A DNA stretch of 64,000 nucleotides from Egicoccus halophilus (GTDB lineage Bacteria; Actinomycetota; Nitriliruptoria; Nitriliruptorales; Nitriliruptoraceae), in the NCBI RefSeq assembly GCF_004300825.1, contig NZ_CP036250.1:2987001-3051000 (forward strand), in the 5' to 3' direction. The first letter of the stretch is position 1, and each line of letters starts with the position of its first letter. Positions 34,166 through 42,768 of the stretch are shown one piece after another. The notes below the pieces were generated by a model that was given only the letters and a program-made list of their open reading frames with translations, made no database searches and was not told the origin of the DNA. Both the position numbers and the translations under genes were made by a program.

Positions 34166-35385
34166 GCCGCCTCCTCGAAGTCGGTCGTGCCGGTCGTGGC
34201 GGAGCGCTTCTGCCAGATGACGCTCTGTCCCCCACGCAGGAACCGCAACAGGCCGCCGAAGGCCGCGGTGTTGCTGGCCACGAAGAAGTAGGGCACCGAC
34301 ACCGCCTTCGGCAGCGGCCGGCCGGCGCGTTCGAGCAGGCGCCCGGCCGCGGCCGCGCCGTACAGCGCGAGCTGCCCGGGACGCAGCACGTAGCGGTGCA
34401 GACCGGCCAGCAGTCGACGCGGCGCGGCGCCGTCCGCCGGGACGCGCCGCAGCGACGAGACCGCCAGCGCCAGCAGGAACAGCGGGGTCAGCACGCGCAG
34501 CACCTTGTGGCTGACGAGCCGGAACAGCAACGAGGGCTCGCGGGCGACGGCGGCGCAGTAGCGCGCCAGCGACTGGTAGCGGCCGGCGTTGATGCGGGTT
34601 CGGCGGGCCATCTCCTCGTCCATCGACGCCGACGCCTCGTCGTAGGCGACGGCCTCGGGCTCGTAGAGCACCCGGCGGCCACGCCCGGCGACGTCCATCG
34701 CGATCGCGAACTCGTCGTTGATGGTGTCGTCGGGCAACGGTCGGTAGTCCCCGCGTCGGAACACGAACAGGTTGCCGGTGACGCCCACGGTCGAACCGGT
34801 CAGCGACTCCCAGTGACGCAGCCGCTCCTGGTAGCGCCAGTACAACCCTGCCGGCTGCTCGACGGCGCCACCACCCCCGCGGATGAGGTTCTGTCCGGAC
34901 ACGACACCGACCTCGTCGGCGGCGAAGGGGGCCACGGCCGCCAGCAACGAGGCGGTCGGGAAGGTCGCCGACGCGTCGGTCAGCAGCACGAGTTCGCCAC
35001 GTGCCTCGGCCATGCCGGCGTTGATGGCCGCCATCTTCCCCGCCCGCGGTGTGCGGGGAAGACAGCGCACGCCGTGCTCGTCGACGTAGCGGCGCACGAT
35101 CTCCCCGGTGCCGTCGGTCGAGCCGTCGTCGACCACGAGTACGTCGAGCTGCTCGCGCGGATAGTCCAGCGCGAGGATGCTGTCGAGCTTGCGGGCGATG
35201 ACGTCGGCCTCGTTGTGCGCCGGCACCAGCACCGTGATCGTCGGGCGGTGGTCGGTCCGGGGCAGGGGCCGTGGGGCCGTGCGGGCACGCAGGGCCATCA
35301 GCAACGGATAGCCGACCATCGTGTAGCCGACGGCGCTCGCGCTGAGCACGGCGACGCCGAGTCGGAGATCTCGCAGGGCGGGCAT
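34162..35385 (-). CDS. Glycosyltransferase family 2, membrane-bound
   Basis: 407 residues. An N-terminal membrane segment (about 8-30) precedes a GT-A domain with TVLVPAHNEADVIARKL, VVDDGSTDGTG, the metal-binding TDASATFP and the catalytic base region NDEFAIAMD. An RRTRINAGRYQSL segment resembles the (Q/R)xxRW motif of processive or BcsA/HAS-like enzymes. C-terminal hydrophobic helices follow (about 300-325 and near 370-385). It could be a processive or single-addition transferase. It overlaps the downstream GT4 gene and starts 23 bp after the flippase stop. Confidence 0.9.
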   Translation of the reverse strand: MPALRDLRLGVAVLSASAVGYTMVGYPLLMALRARTAPRPLPRTDHRPTITVLVPAHNEADVIARKLDSILALDYPREQLDVLVVDDGSTDGTGEIVRRYVDEHGVRCLPRTPRAGKMAAINAGMAEARGELVLLTDASATFPTASLLAAVAPFAADEVGVVSGQNLIRGGGGAVEQPAGLYWRYQERLRHWESLTGSTVGVTGNLFVFRRGDYRPLPDDTINDEFAIAMDVAGRGRRVLYEPEAVAYDEASASMDEEMARRTRINAGRYQSLARYCAAVAREPSLLFRLVSHKVLRVLTPLFLLALAVSSLRRVPADGAAPRRLLAGLHRYVLRPGQLALYGAAAAGRLLERAGRPLPKAVSVPYFFVASNTAAFGGLLRFLRGGQSVIWQKRSATTGTTDFEEAA

Positions 35386-35408
35386 GACGACTCCTCGAGC
35401 GGGGATGG

Positions 35409-36977
35409 TCAGCGGACGATGGCGCGGAGCACGGGCAGGCGCGTGAGCTCCGGGAAGACGACCCCGACCTCGAGGTCGTCACGGGTGAGCAGGTAGAGCA
35501 CGATGCTGGCCACCGCGCCGAGGAGCAGGGCCACCGGGAAGGACACCGCGACCAGGCGCCCGACCACCCACAGCGCCCCGGCGAACACGGTGACCAGGGC
35601 CCCGGCGCGCAGCAGCGGTCGGGTCATCACCCGCATGCCGGTGGCCTGGCGCAGCAGCACGACCCGACCGGCGTTGAGCACGACGAGCGACGCGGCCGTG
35701 CCGATCGCGGCGCCGACCGGCCCGAACCGCGGGATCAGCGCGATGTTCGCGCCGATGTTGGCCACGGCGATGACCAGGTTGAGGACCGCGAGACGCTTGA
35801 GCTGTGCCAGCACCTTGAGCGTCAACCCGGTGAGGCCGAACGCGCCCTGGACGAACTGGCCGAGGGCGAACAGGGCCAGGATGGGCCCGGAGGGGCCGTA
35901 CTCGGCGCCGAACAGCGTGACCGCGGTCACGTCCGCGAACGAGAACGTCAACGTCAGCACCGGGAAGCTGAACACCAGCGCCCACAGCATCGAGCGTTGG
36001 AAGACGGCGTTGCGCTCCTCGACGTCGTCGCGGGCGAACAGCCGCGACATCAGGGGGATGAACAGCGGGATCAGCGCGTAGAAGACGTTGAGGTTGCCGT
36101 TGGCGACCGGTTGCACGGCCTGCACGAGCGCGACGTCCTCGGCGCCACCGAACGCGCCGACCAGGATCGCGTCCGAGGCGAACAGCAGCACCACGACGAG
36201 GTCCGAGGCGACCGCCATGAACGCGTAGCCGCCCACCTCACGGATCGGGAAGGTCGGACGCCGTCCCCGCACCAGGATCTTCTGGTCACGGAAGGTGCGC
36301 ACCAGCAGGCGGGCGTAGACGAGGATGCCGAGCAGCGTCGCGCCGACGTAGGCCCACGCCAGGTCGAACACGTCCCCGCCGGTCAGGACCACGATCACGG
36401 CGGCGGCGACCTTCAGGCCCGGCGCCAGCAGGTACTTGCGCGTGAAGATGACCATCGGCTTCGCCCACACGGCGAAGAGGTTCATGATCAGCGCGTCGAG
36501 CGCCTGCAACGGCGCGAGCAGCACCATGACCACGAGCAGGCTGATCGCCTGCCGGTCGTCGATCGCGATGCCGAGCAGCAGGTCCTGGCTCGCCCACGTG
36601 CCCACGACCACGACCGTGCCCAGCACGACCACGAGGCCGATCTGGAGCAGGATCGCCCCGGCGAGGCGGTCGTAGGCCTTGGCCTCGTCGTAGATGGCCG
36701 CGAACCGCTGGATGGCCTGTTCGAGCCCGAAGCCGACCACGACCGTCAGCAGGTTCGCGATCGCCAACGCGTAGGCGAACGCGCCGTAGGCGCTCTGCGA
36801 CAGGTAGCGCACGATCAGTACCTGGATGGCCAGGTTGCCGCCGATCGCCAGGAACTTGCCGACGAACAGCAGGCTCGAGCCGCGCAGCTGGGCGGTGCCC
36901 GAGCCGACGACCGGGGCGTCGCCGCCCGCGTCGCCGCCCGCGTCACCGCCCGCGTCGGTCCGGGAGCTGGAACTCAT
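35409..36977 (-). CDS. Polysaccharide flippase (Wzx/MOP superfamily)
   Basis: 522 residues with about 12-14 membrane helices, starting at about residue 33 (LRGSSLLFVGKFLAIGGNLAIQVLIVRYLSQ). This is the typical MOP-superfamily opening, and the polysaccharide-biosynthesis C-terminal helices are also present. It would flip lipid-linked repeat units across the membrane. The N-terminus has a DAGG tetrapeptide repeated in tandem (12-bp DNA units), an odd cytoplasmic tail. ATG 36977 overlaps the stop of the ligase/polymerase gene (ATGA). Confidence 0.9.
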   Translation of the reverse strand: MSSSSRTDAGGDAGGDAGGDAPVVGSGTAQLRGSSLLFVGKFLAIGGNLAIQVLIVRYLSQSAYGAFAYALAIANLLTVVVGFGLEQAIQRFAAIYDEAKAYDRLAGAILLQIGLVVVLGTVVVVGTWASQDLLLGIAIDDRQAISLLVVMVLLAPLQALDALIMNLFAVWAKPMVIFTRKYLLAPGLKVAAAVIVVLTGGDVFDLAWAYVGATLLGILVYARLLVRTFRDQKILVRGRRPTFPIREVGGYAFMAVASDLVVVLLFASDAILVGAFGGAEDVALVQAVQPVANGNLNVFYALIPLFIPLMSRLFARDDVEERNAVFQRSMLWALVFSFPVLTLTFSFADVTAVTLFGAEYGPSGPILALFALGQFVQGAFGLTGLTLKVLAQLKRLAVLNLVIAVANIGANIALIPRFGPVGAAIGTAASLVVLNAGRVVLLRQATGMRVMTRPLLRAGALVTVFAGALWVVGRLVAVSFPVALLLGAVASIVLYLLTRDDLEVGVVFPELTRLPVLRAIVR

Positions 36978-38509
36978 CCACGCACCTCCACCGGCAGCTC
37001 CTGCGCCGGCGCCAGGGCCCCCCCGTCGGGCGCCGTGTCCGTCGTACGGCGCTGCTCGGCCGCCCAGGCGGCCACGATCGCCACGTGCAGCCACAGGTAG
37101 CGCTCGAAGGCCAGGTGCAGGAACATCCCGTTGGCGGCCAGCATCGCGATCACGCCCAGGCCCGCGACGGCGAAGGCCCGCGCCGCGGGGCTCGCTGCCT
37201 GGCGTCGGGCCCGCAGCATCGCCCGGGCCAGCACGACCAGCAGCACGACGAGCAGGAGCATCCCGCCCGTCCCCAGTTCGGCCGCGAACTGCAGGTAGAG
37301 GTTGTGTGCCTCCCGCGGGCCGTCGTGCACGTCGTAGCCGAGGGCCGCCGCGTAACGCGGATAGTTGGCCGGGAACAGGCCCGGACCGAGCCCCAGGAAG
37401 GGATGGTCCTGCCAGGCGTGCGCGGCGGCCACCATCTCCGAGAACCGGCCGACGAGGGCCGCGTCACCGACCTGGTCGGCCCCACCGGTCCACAGCAACG
37501 GTGCGGTCGCCAGACGCACCAGACGCACGGCCATGTCGGGGATCGCCAGCACGGCGACACCACCGAGTCCGAGGGCGAGCAGGGTGCTGCGCGGGATCAG
37601 ACCGGTGACGGCGAACAGGCCGGCGACCACCGCGATGACCACCAGCGCACCCCGGGAGTAGGTCAGCAGGATGCCGCCCAGGATGAAGGGCGCGGCCAGC
37701 AGGGCGAGCACCCGCTCGTGGCGTGCCCGGGGCGCGAAGACGAAGGCCAGCGCGTAGGGCAGCGCCAGCATCAGCACCAGGGCGAAGAAGTTGGTCTCAC
37801 CGATGGGTCCGGCGGCCCGCAACTCGGACGGCAACCCCTCGGTGCTGAAGTAGTGCCCCCAGTCGACGTCCTCGAGCAGGTCCCCGCGCACCAGTTGGCT
37901 GAAGCCGCCGAAGCGCACGCCGGGCCAGTCGGACATGCCGGCGTGCAGCGCGGTGACCAGACCCAGTAGGCCCGCCGAGAGCACGACCGTGAGCGCGGCC
38001 AGGCGGATGGTGCGCGGCGAACGCAGCACGTTGACCAGCAGCAGGTACAGCGCCAGGCCGTTGGTGAGGAAGTTCAGCAGCGCCGGCCCCGTCGTCGTCC
38101 AGTCGTCGGCGGCGAGCGCCGAGACCAGCTGCAACGTGGCCAGGACCAGCAACAGCGGACCTGCGACGCCGATCCGGAGGCGTTCCCGACGGACCACCAC
38201 ATGGAACACGAGCGGCGCCAGCAGGGCGAAGGGGACCACGACCCCCACGACGAAGGGCAGGCCGTGCTGGTTGACCGCCACCACCGGCGCGTTGACGTAC
38301 ATCGTCGCCAGGACGACCAGCGTCGCCACGTCCGGGCGGCGCAGGACGACCGCGGCCACGGCCAGGCCACCGGCGCCGAACAGCATCAGCAGCGGCGAGG
38401 TCACGCTCGCCCACGCCAGGACCACCGCCGTCAGCAGCACGGCGGTGATCACGGCGGCATCGCGCGCCAGGTCGGCGGCGCGCCGCGACGGGGCGAGCGG
38501 GTTGCTCAT
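36974..38509 (-). CDS. O-antigen ligase/polymerase family membrane protein
   Basis: 511 residues with about 12 membrane helices and a large extracytoplasmic loop around residues 190-235 and 320-400. The Wzy_C/WaaL landmarks are GILLTYSRGALVVI and the loop HPFLGLGPGLFPANYPRY...EAHNLYLQFAAELG, which contains the conserved HN(x)YL. It would polymerise or ligate polysaccharide repeat units on the outer membrane face of the cytoplasmic membrane. Overlaps both neighbours by ATGA, so the operon is tightly coupled. Confidence 0.9.
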   Translation of the reverse strand: MSNPLAPSRRAADLARDAAVITAVLLTAVVLAWASVTSPLLMLFGAGGLAVAAVVLRRPDVATLVVLATMYVNAPVVAVNQHGLPFVVGVVVPFALLAPLVFHVVVRRERLRIGVAGPLLLVLATLQLVSALAADDWTTTGPALLNFLTNGLALYLLLVNVLRSPRTIRLAALTVVLSAGLLGLVTALHAGMSDWPGVRFGGFSQLVRGDLLEDVDWGHYFSTEGLPSELRAAGPIGETNFFALVLMLALPYALAFVFAPRARHERVLALLAAPFILGGILLTYSRGALVVIAVVAGLFAVTGLIPRSTLLALGLGGVAVLAIPDMAVRLVRLATAPLLWTGGADQVGDAALVGRFSEMVAAAHAWQDHPFLGLGPGLFPANYPRYAAALGYDVHDGPREAHNLYLQFAAELGTGGMLLLVVLLVVLARAMLRARRQAASPAARAFAVAGLGVIAMLAANGMFLHLAFERYLWLHVAIVAAWAAEQRRTTDTAPDGGALAPAQELPVEVRG

Positions 38510-39912
38510 CGGCCGTGACCACGGGTGGTCGGCCGCTGCACGGGCGTGCCGCGGTCGGCGACGACGTCCGACGGCGACCCGACGGCACCGGTCTTCGGAT
38601 AGTCGGCATCGGCGTTGGCGGTGACCACCACGGTGCCCAGGACCTCGGCACCGTGCCGGCGCAGCAGGTCCACGGCCTCGGCCGCGCCGTCGACCGACTC
38701 GCTGTCGTCACCGGCGACCACCAGCGACCCGTCGACCGACTCCGCGATCAGCAGGGTGCCGAACTCGAGCAGCATCGGCGGGGCGACCACGATCACGAGG
38801 TCGCCGACGTCGGCGAGCAGTTCCGCGACCGGGCGCGTGCGAGCCTGGTGCTCGGCACCGCGTACGGCGTCCGAGACGAGGTAGCGCACCGAGCCGCCCT
38901 CCTCGTCGTCCACGACGCGGGCCAGCTCGAGCACCACGTCGTCGACCGTGACGACGTCGTGCTCGACGCCGCCCGGCTTGAGTCGGGACCGCAACACGTC
39001 GTCGCCGGTGAGGTCGGCCAGGACCACGTCCCGCCCGGATCGGGCGAAGGTGCGGGCGAGCTCGCCGGCGACACAGGCGCTGCCGTCCTCGGCCCCGGCA
39101 CCGAACACGGCCAGCTTGTCCAGCGGCCGGTTCGCGGTCAGGTGCTGCAGCTTGGTCACGATCAACTGGTACTCGCGTTCCGCCTGACGACGGGCGCGAC
39201 GGTTGGTGAAGCTGCGCAGGCCACCGCTGGGCACGAGCAGGAACCGTCCCAGGAAGCGGCGGTGCTGCAGCGACTCGAGGTTGGTCGGCGCACGACGCCA
39301 GGGGGCCATCTCGAGCGCGACGGCGGCCGTCGCCGCCAGTGCCGCCGCGACCAGACCGGCGAGCAGGATGAGCAGCGCGTCGGGCTGCTGCAGCGGCTCG
39401 GTCGGCAGGTCGGTCCCGTCGATGACGGTGACCGTGCCGGGCAGCGGGACGAGCGCCGGGCCGAGCCGGTCCGGCGGGAAGGTCAGTTGCTGCCGCGGCG
39501 AGACGTCGATGATGCGCTGCGTCAACGCCGTGACCATCGCCCGGGCCACCTCGGGGTCCGGGTACTCGGCGGCGATCGTCAGCACGCGCGTGTTCTCGTT
39601 GGTCGAGGCCGTGACCTGCTCACGCAGGTCGTCGAGGTCACCGCTCATGCCGGCCTCGGCCGCCGCCGCCTGCAGATAGCTCTGCGAGGTCACCAGGTCG
39701 GCATAGGTCAGCCCGACCAGCCCGGCCGCCCGCAGGCTGTCAACGGGCGCGTCGCTGCTGTCGGGACCGACGAGCAGGCGGCTGCTGGCCCGGTGTTCCT
39801 GCGGGCGCTGGTCGGTGACGACCCAGGCGGCCGCCACCGCGACGGCGATCGTCACGACGAGCAGCGGCCACCGGCGCCGGAGGCTGCGGAGGATGGTGGC
39901 GGTCGATTCCAT
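38506..39912 (-). CDS. Wzz-like chain-length protein fused to degenerate BY-kinase-like domain
   Basis: 468 residues. The N-terminal Wzz unit has membrane helix 1 (about 15-32), an extracytoplasmic segment with SSRLLVGPDSSDAPV, and helix 2 at about 178-202. The cytoplasmic part from about 225 follows the layout of a CpsD/BY-kinase. However, the Walker A position reads GAGAEDGSACVAGE with no GK[ST], Walker A' is reduced to VVLADLTGDD, and the Walker B-like DLVIVVAPP lacks the usual acidic residue. It also ends without a Tyr cluster. It probably keeps a structural role in chain-length control without ATP-dependent tyrosine kinase activity. ATGA overlap with the next gene. Confidence 0.82.
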   Translation of the reverse strand: MESTATILRSLRRRWPLLVVTIAVAVAAAWVVTDQRPQEHRASSRLLVGPDSSDAPVDSLRAAGLVGLTYADLVTSQSYLQAAAAEAGMSGDLDDLREQVTASTNENTRVLTIAAEYPDPEVARAMVTALTQRIIDVSPRQQLTFPPDRLGPALVPLPGTVTVIDGTDLPTEPLQQPDALLILLAGLVAAALAATAAVALEMAPWRRAPTNLESLQHRRFLGRFLLVPSGGLRSFTNRRARRQAEREYQLIVTKLQHLTANRPLDKLAVFGAGAEDGSACVAGELARTFARSGRDVVLADLTGDDVLRSRLKPGGVEHDVVTVDDVVLELARVVDDEEGGSVRYLVSDAVRGAEHQARTRPVAELLADVGDLVIVVAPPMLLEFGTLLIAESVDGSLVVAGDDSESVDGAAEAVDLLRRHGAEVLGTVVVTANADADYPKTGAVGSPSDVVADRGTPVQRPTTRGHGR

Positions 39913-39945
39913 GGAGACCTCGAGACGAGAAGTCGGATGCGTCGC

Positions 39946-40896
39946 TCAGGCGAGGGCGAGCTCGTGGCTCTGGGCCTGCACCTGGCGGCGGACACCCTCG
40001 GCCAGGTCCGTGTGCGGCTCCCACTCCAGGACCTCACCGACACGGCTGGTGTCGCCACCGGTGCGCTGGACGTCGCCGGGCGAGGCACCGTGCTGGTCGA
40101 CGGGCACCTCGTGGCCGGTGGCCTCGGCCACCAGGTCGATCAACTGCGCCACGCTGACCGGCGCGCCGCCACCGACGTTCATGACCTCGCCGGCGGGGAC
40201 GTCGGCGAGACCGGCGTCGACCGTGGCGCGGGCGATGTCGCCGACGTAGGTGAAGTCGCGCACCGCGGAACCGTCACCGAACAGCGGGAACGGCTCGCCG
40301 GTCAGCGCGCTCTCGATGAGACGGCTGGCCGCCATCTCCGGACGCTGCCGCGGGCCGTAGACGGTGAAGTAGCGCAACGAGACCGTCTCGAGCCCGAAGT
40401 TGTCGGCGTAGGCACGGCACAGGTGCTCGGCCGACATCTTGGTCACGCCGTACGGGCTGTGGGGCGACGGTTCGTCGCTCTCCTGGCACGGGTAGCGCTC
40501 GGCGTTGCCGTAGACCGAGGAGCTCGACGCGTACACCAGCCGCGACAGGTCGGTGGTGCGGGCGGCCTCGAGCAACCGCTGCGTGGCGAGCACGTTGTGC
40601 TCGACGTAGCGCTGGAAGCCATCGGCCCAGGACCCGCGGACGCCGGGCTGCGCGGCGAGGTGGTAGACGACGTCGGCGCCGTCGATGAGCTCTTCGAGGT
40701 CGGCCGTGCGGAGGTCGGCCTCGACACTGGTGAACCGGTCGTTCGCCTCGAGTTCACGCAGGTTGCCGCGCTTGACGTCCGGGTCGTAGTAGGGCGTCAG
40801 GCAGTCGACGCCGTGCACGTCGAAGCCCTGTGCGAGCAGTCGCTCACTGACGTGGCTGCCGATGAAGCCGGCGCTTCCGGTCACGATCGCGTACAT
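39946..40896 (-). CDS. NAD-dependent sugar-nucleotide epimerase/dehydratase (GalE-like)
   Basis: 316 residues, extended SDR. NAD-binding is in VTGSAGFIGSHVSERL. Catalytic positions lie in YASSSSVYGN and SPYGVTKMSAEH (Y-x3-K), and the substrate loop is RYFTVYGPRQRPEMA. It is likely a UDP-glucose or UDP-glucuronate 4-epimerase supplying a sugar nucleotide for the polysaccharide; exact substrate is not assignable. It starts 33 bp before the Wzz-like gene on the same strand. A 175-bp gap with a 30-bp tandem duplication separates it from the sugar-phosphate transferase upstream. Confidence 0.92.
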   Translation of the reverse strand: MYAIVTGSAGFIGSHVSERLLAQGFDVHGVDCLTPYYDPDVKRGNLRELEANDRFTSVEADLRTADLEELIDGADVVYHLAAQPGVRGSWADGFQRYVEHNVLATQRLLEAARTTDLSRLVYASSSSVYGNAERYPCQESDEPSPHSPYGVTKMSAEHLCRAYADNFGLETVSLRYFTVYGPRQRPEMAASRLIESALTGEPFPLFGDGSAVRDFTYVGDIARATVDAGLADVPAGEVMNVGGGAPVSVAQLIDLVAEATGHEVPVDQHGASPGDVQRTGGDTSRVGEVLEWEPHTDLAEGVRRQVQAQSHELALA

Positions 40897-40985
40897 GTCG
40901 GTTCCGATGCTGGTCGGGGGAGGAGAACGGGTGGAGGGGCGAGCGGCGCAGAGGGACCATGCGTGGGCTGCCGGCTCCTCGCGGC

Positions 40986-41044
40986 GCGAGGACGCGGACG
41001 TCGGCAGGGGGCCGTGCGAGGACGCGGACGTCGGCAGGGGCCGT
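40986..41044. repeat. 30-bp tandem duplication in the exopolysaccharide operon gap
   Basis: A 30-bp unit beginning GCGAGGACGCGGACGTCGGC occurs at 40986-41015 and again (29 bp, one G shorter) at 41016-41044. It lies between the sugar-phosphate transferase and the epimerase genes. It may be an internal promoter element or chance slippage. Confidence 0.8.
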
Positions 41045-41071
41045 ACGGCGTCGCCGACGAGCCCTGCGGGC

Positions 41072-41824
41072 TCAGACCGCGCCGCGGCGCAGGAGGACCG
41101 CCGGCACGGTCCGCAGCAGGATCTCGAGATCCAGCCGGAGACAACGGCGCTGCTTGTAGGCCACGTCGAGCCGGATGCGCTCGGTGAAGGAGTCGGCGCC
41201 CCGGGCGGCGACCTGCCACAGCCCGGTCAGGCCCGCGCGGACCGCGTAGCGCTCCAGGTGCCACCGGTCGTGGTGGTCGGGCGTCTTGGACCAGGGACGC
41301 GGACCGACCAGCGTCAGGTCACCCTTGACCACGTTGCGGATCTGTGGGATCTCGTCGAGGCTCGTCGCCCGCAGCACGCGTCCGACCCGGGTGACCCGCG
41401 GGTCGTCGGTGATCTTGAAGTCGGGCCACTCGCGCTCGTTGAGGTGCGCCAGCTCGGCCTTGCGTTCCTCGGCGTCCGGGACCATCGTGCGCAGCTTGTG
41501 CACCCGGATGCGCCGGCCGTCGGTCCCGGTGCGGCGCTGCGAGAAGTGCACCGGTCCGCCCGGCGAGTCGAGCTTGACGGCGGCGGCGCTGGCCGCGTAC
41601 AGCGGTGCCCACACCGGTGCGGTCAGCCCCACGAACGCGAGGTCGACGAACCGCTTGACCGGCCGGTAGGCGCGCCCCGGACGGGGGCGACGCGGGTACC
41701 GGGCCAGCCAGGGCACGAGCTCCAGCGCGCTGCGCGGCGGCGGCGGCTCCGTCGGGACCGCGCGGAGCGTCGGCGTCGCGACGGGGCCCTCCGAGGAGGG
41801 GGTGTCGGCGACCAGCTCGCTCAT
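41072..41824 (-). CDS. Undecaprenyl-phosphate sugar-1-phosphate transferase
   Basis: 250 residues, single-helix bacterial PGT. It starts polysaccharide synthesis by transferring a sugar phosphate to undecaprenyl phosphate. The re-entrant helix is at about 57-80 (RPVKRFVDLAFVGLTAPVWAP, with the KR..D start). The motifs HFSQRRTGTDGRRIRVHKLRTM, TSLDEIPQIRNVVKGDLTLVGPRP and RAGLTGLWQVAARG are complete. It lacks the long multi-helix N-terminus of WbaP-type enzymes, leaving a 55-residue soluble lead. ATG 41824 overlaps the preceding stop (ATGA). Confidence 0.93.
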   Translation of the reverse strand: MSELVADTPSSEGPVATPTLRAVPTEPPPPRSALELVPWLARYPRRPRPGRAYRPVKRFVDLAFVGLTAPVWAPLYAASAAAVKLDSPGGPVHFSQRRTGTDGRRIRVHKLRTMVPDAEERKAELAHLNEREWPDFKITDDPRVTRVGRVLRATSLDEIPQIRNVVKGDLTLVGPRPWSKTPDHHDRWHLERYAVRAGLTGLWQVAARGADSFTERIRLDVAYKQRRCLRLDLEILLRTVPAVLLRRGAV

Positions 41825-42351
41825 GCCGAACGCTCCAGGTACGTGGCGTCGGTGTCGTCATCCTCGTGGTGGTCGTCCGTGCGCATGCGGGCGACCGCCG
41901 CTTCGAGCAGCTCACCCGGGCGGCTGCCGTCGGCGGGGAAGCACGCCGCGCCGGAGGCCACCGGACGCTGGTGTGCGTCGAGTTGCGCGGCGAGTCGGTC
42001 CCGCAGTCGCTCGGTTTCCGCCGGCGGCGAGCCGGCGGCCACGACGATCAGCCGTCGCGCGTCCACGTCGCTGAAGACCGCGTCGAAGCCTCGCACGTGC
42101 TGGGTCAGCCGGTTGGCCAGCGCCCGCAACGTGGTGCCGTCGCGTCGACGGCGACGCCAACGTCGCGCGTCGGACGTCTCGGGCACCTCGAAGGCCAGCA
42201 CGCTGACGGGGATGTCGAAGCGGCGGCTGCGAGCCAGTTCGAGTTCGAGGAAGTGGTGCAGGTCGGGGTTGGGACGGTGGAGCAAGCTCCCTCCAACAAG
42301 GTCGCGGTCCAAACGGGATCGGCGCGTCGCCCGGCCGTCGTGGGACGACAT
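41821..42351 (-). CDS. Degenerate GGDEF-like protein at the head of the exopolysaccharide operon
   Basis: 176 residues. After a 30-residue lead, the sequence follows a nucleotide-cyclase/GGDEF pattern: HHFLELELARSRRFDIPVSVLAFEV (the usual helix then beta1), LRALANRLTQHVRGFDAVFSDVDARRLIVVAAG (where GG(D/E)EF would lie), then LRDRLAAQL and a closing VASGAACFPADG with a final helix (ELLEAAVARM). The GGDEF signature itself is absent, so catalysis is unlikely; ligand or partner binding is possible. ATG 42351 lacks a strong ribosome binding site, so the start is uncertain. It overlaps the sugar-phosphate transferase gene (ATGA). Confidence 0.6.
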   Translation of the reverse strand: MSSHDGRATRRSRLDRDLVGGSLLHRPNPDLHHFLELELARSRRFDIPVSVLAFEVPETSDARRWRRRRRDGTTLRALANRLTQHVRGFDAVFSDVDARRLIVVAAGSPPAETERLRDRLAAQLDAHQRPVASGAACFPADGSRPGELLEAAVARMRTDDHHEDDDTDATYLERSA

Positions 42352-42768
42352 CGGAGCGGGCGCCGAAAGAAGGCGGCGGCCGTGAGGCCGGCCGGGGCAA
42401 GCGGTGCAATCGGTGCGTCGCTGCACCTGGAGGCGCCGACCGGTACTGGCGCGTGACAGCACCGTACGGCACGTCGTCGCCGCTCCCCCGTCCGCACGTC
42501 GGGGAGTGTCGTGGCCGGTGTGGCCACACCCCTCGGGGCCGGTCCGGCTGCGGGGGGCCATCCGACCGGGCTGCCGTTCGGCCGGGCCGGGCGTGCGATT
42601 CGGCTCGGCCGGGAGACCGACGGCCGGGTCACGACGGTCGTGGCCGCGGACGCACGTTACCGTCGATCTCCCGACGCGGTTGCCGGGCGCCGGGGGACGC
42701 TCGTTCCTCGACGCGCCCGGGTCGACCGCGTCCGTCCTTGCTGTCGCCGCATCCTTTTCAGGGAGGGC
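42352..42768. promoter_or_regulatory. Divergent intergenic region of the polysaccharide locus
   Basis: 417 bp between the minus-strand exopolysaccharide operon and the plus-strand exported protein at 42769. It should contain the promoters of both. I see no convincing small gene and no clear -10/-35 pair. A GGGAGGGC ribosome binding site ends the region before ATG 42769. The block 42515-42530 contains GGCCGGTGTGGCC, a short inverted repeat. Unlike the two tandem paralogues, it lacks the GACTCAAGCG leader. Confidence 0.5.

Noticed and set aside
40881-41264. Small minus-strand open frame over the operon gap between epimerase and sugar transferase
   Set aside because: Mostly antisense or out of frame to the transferase, Pro/Arg-rich, with the tandem duplication inside; no ribosome binding site.
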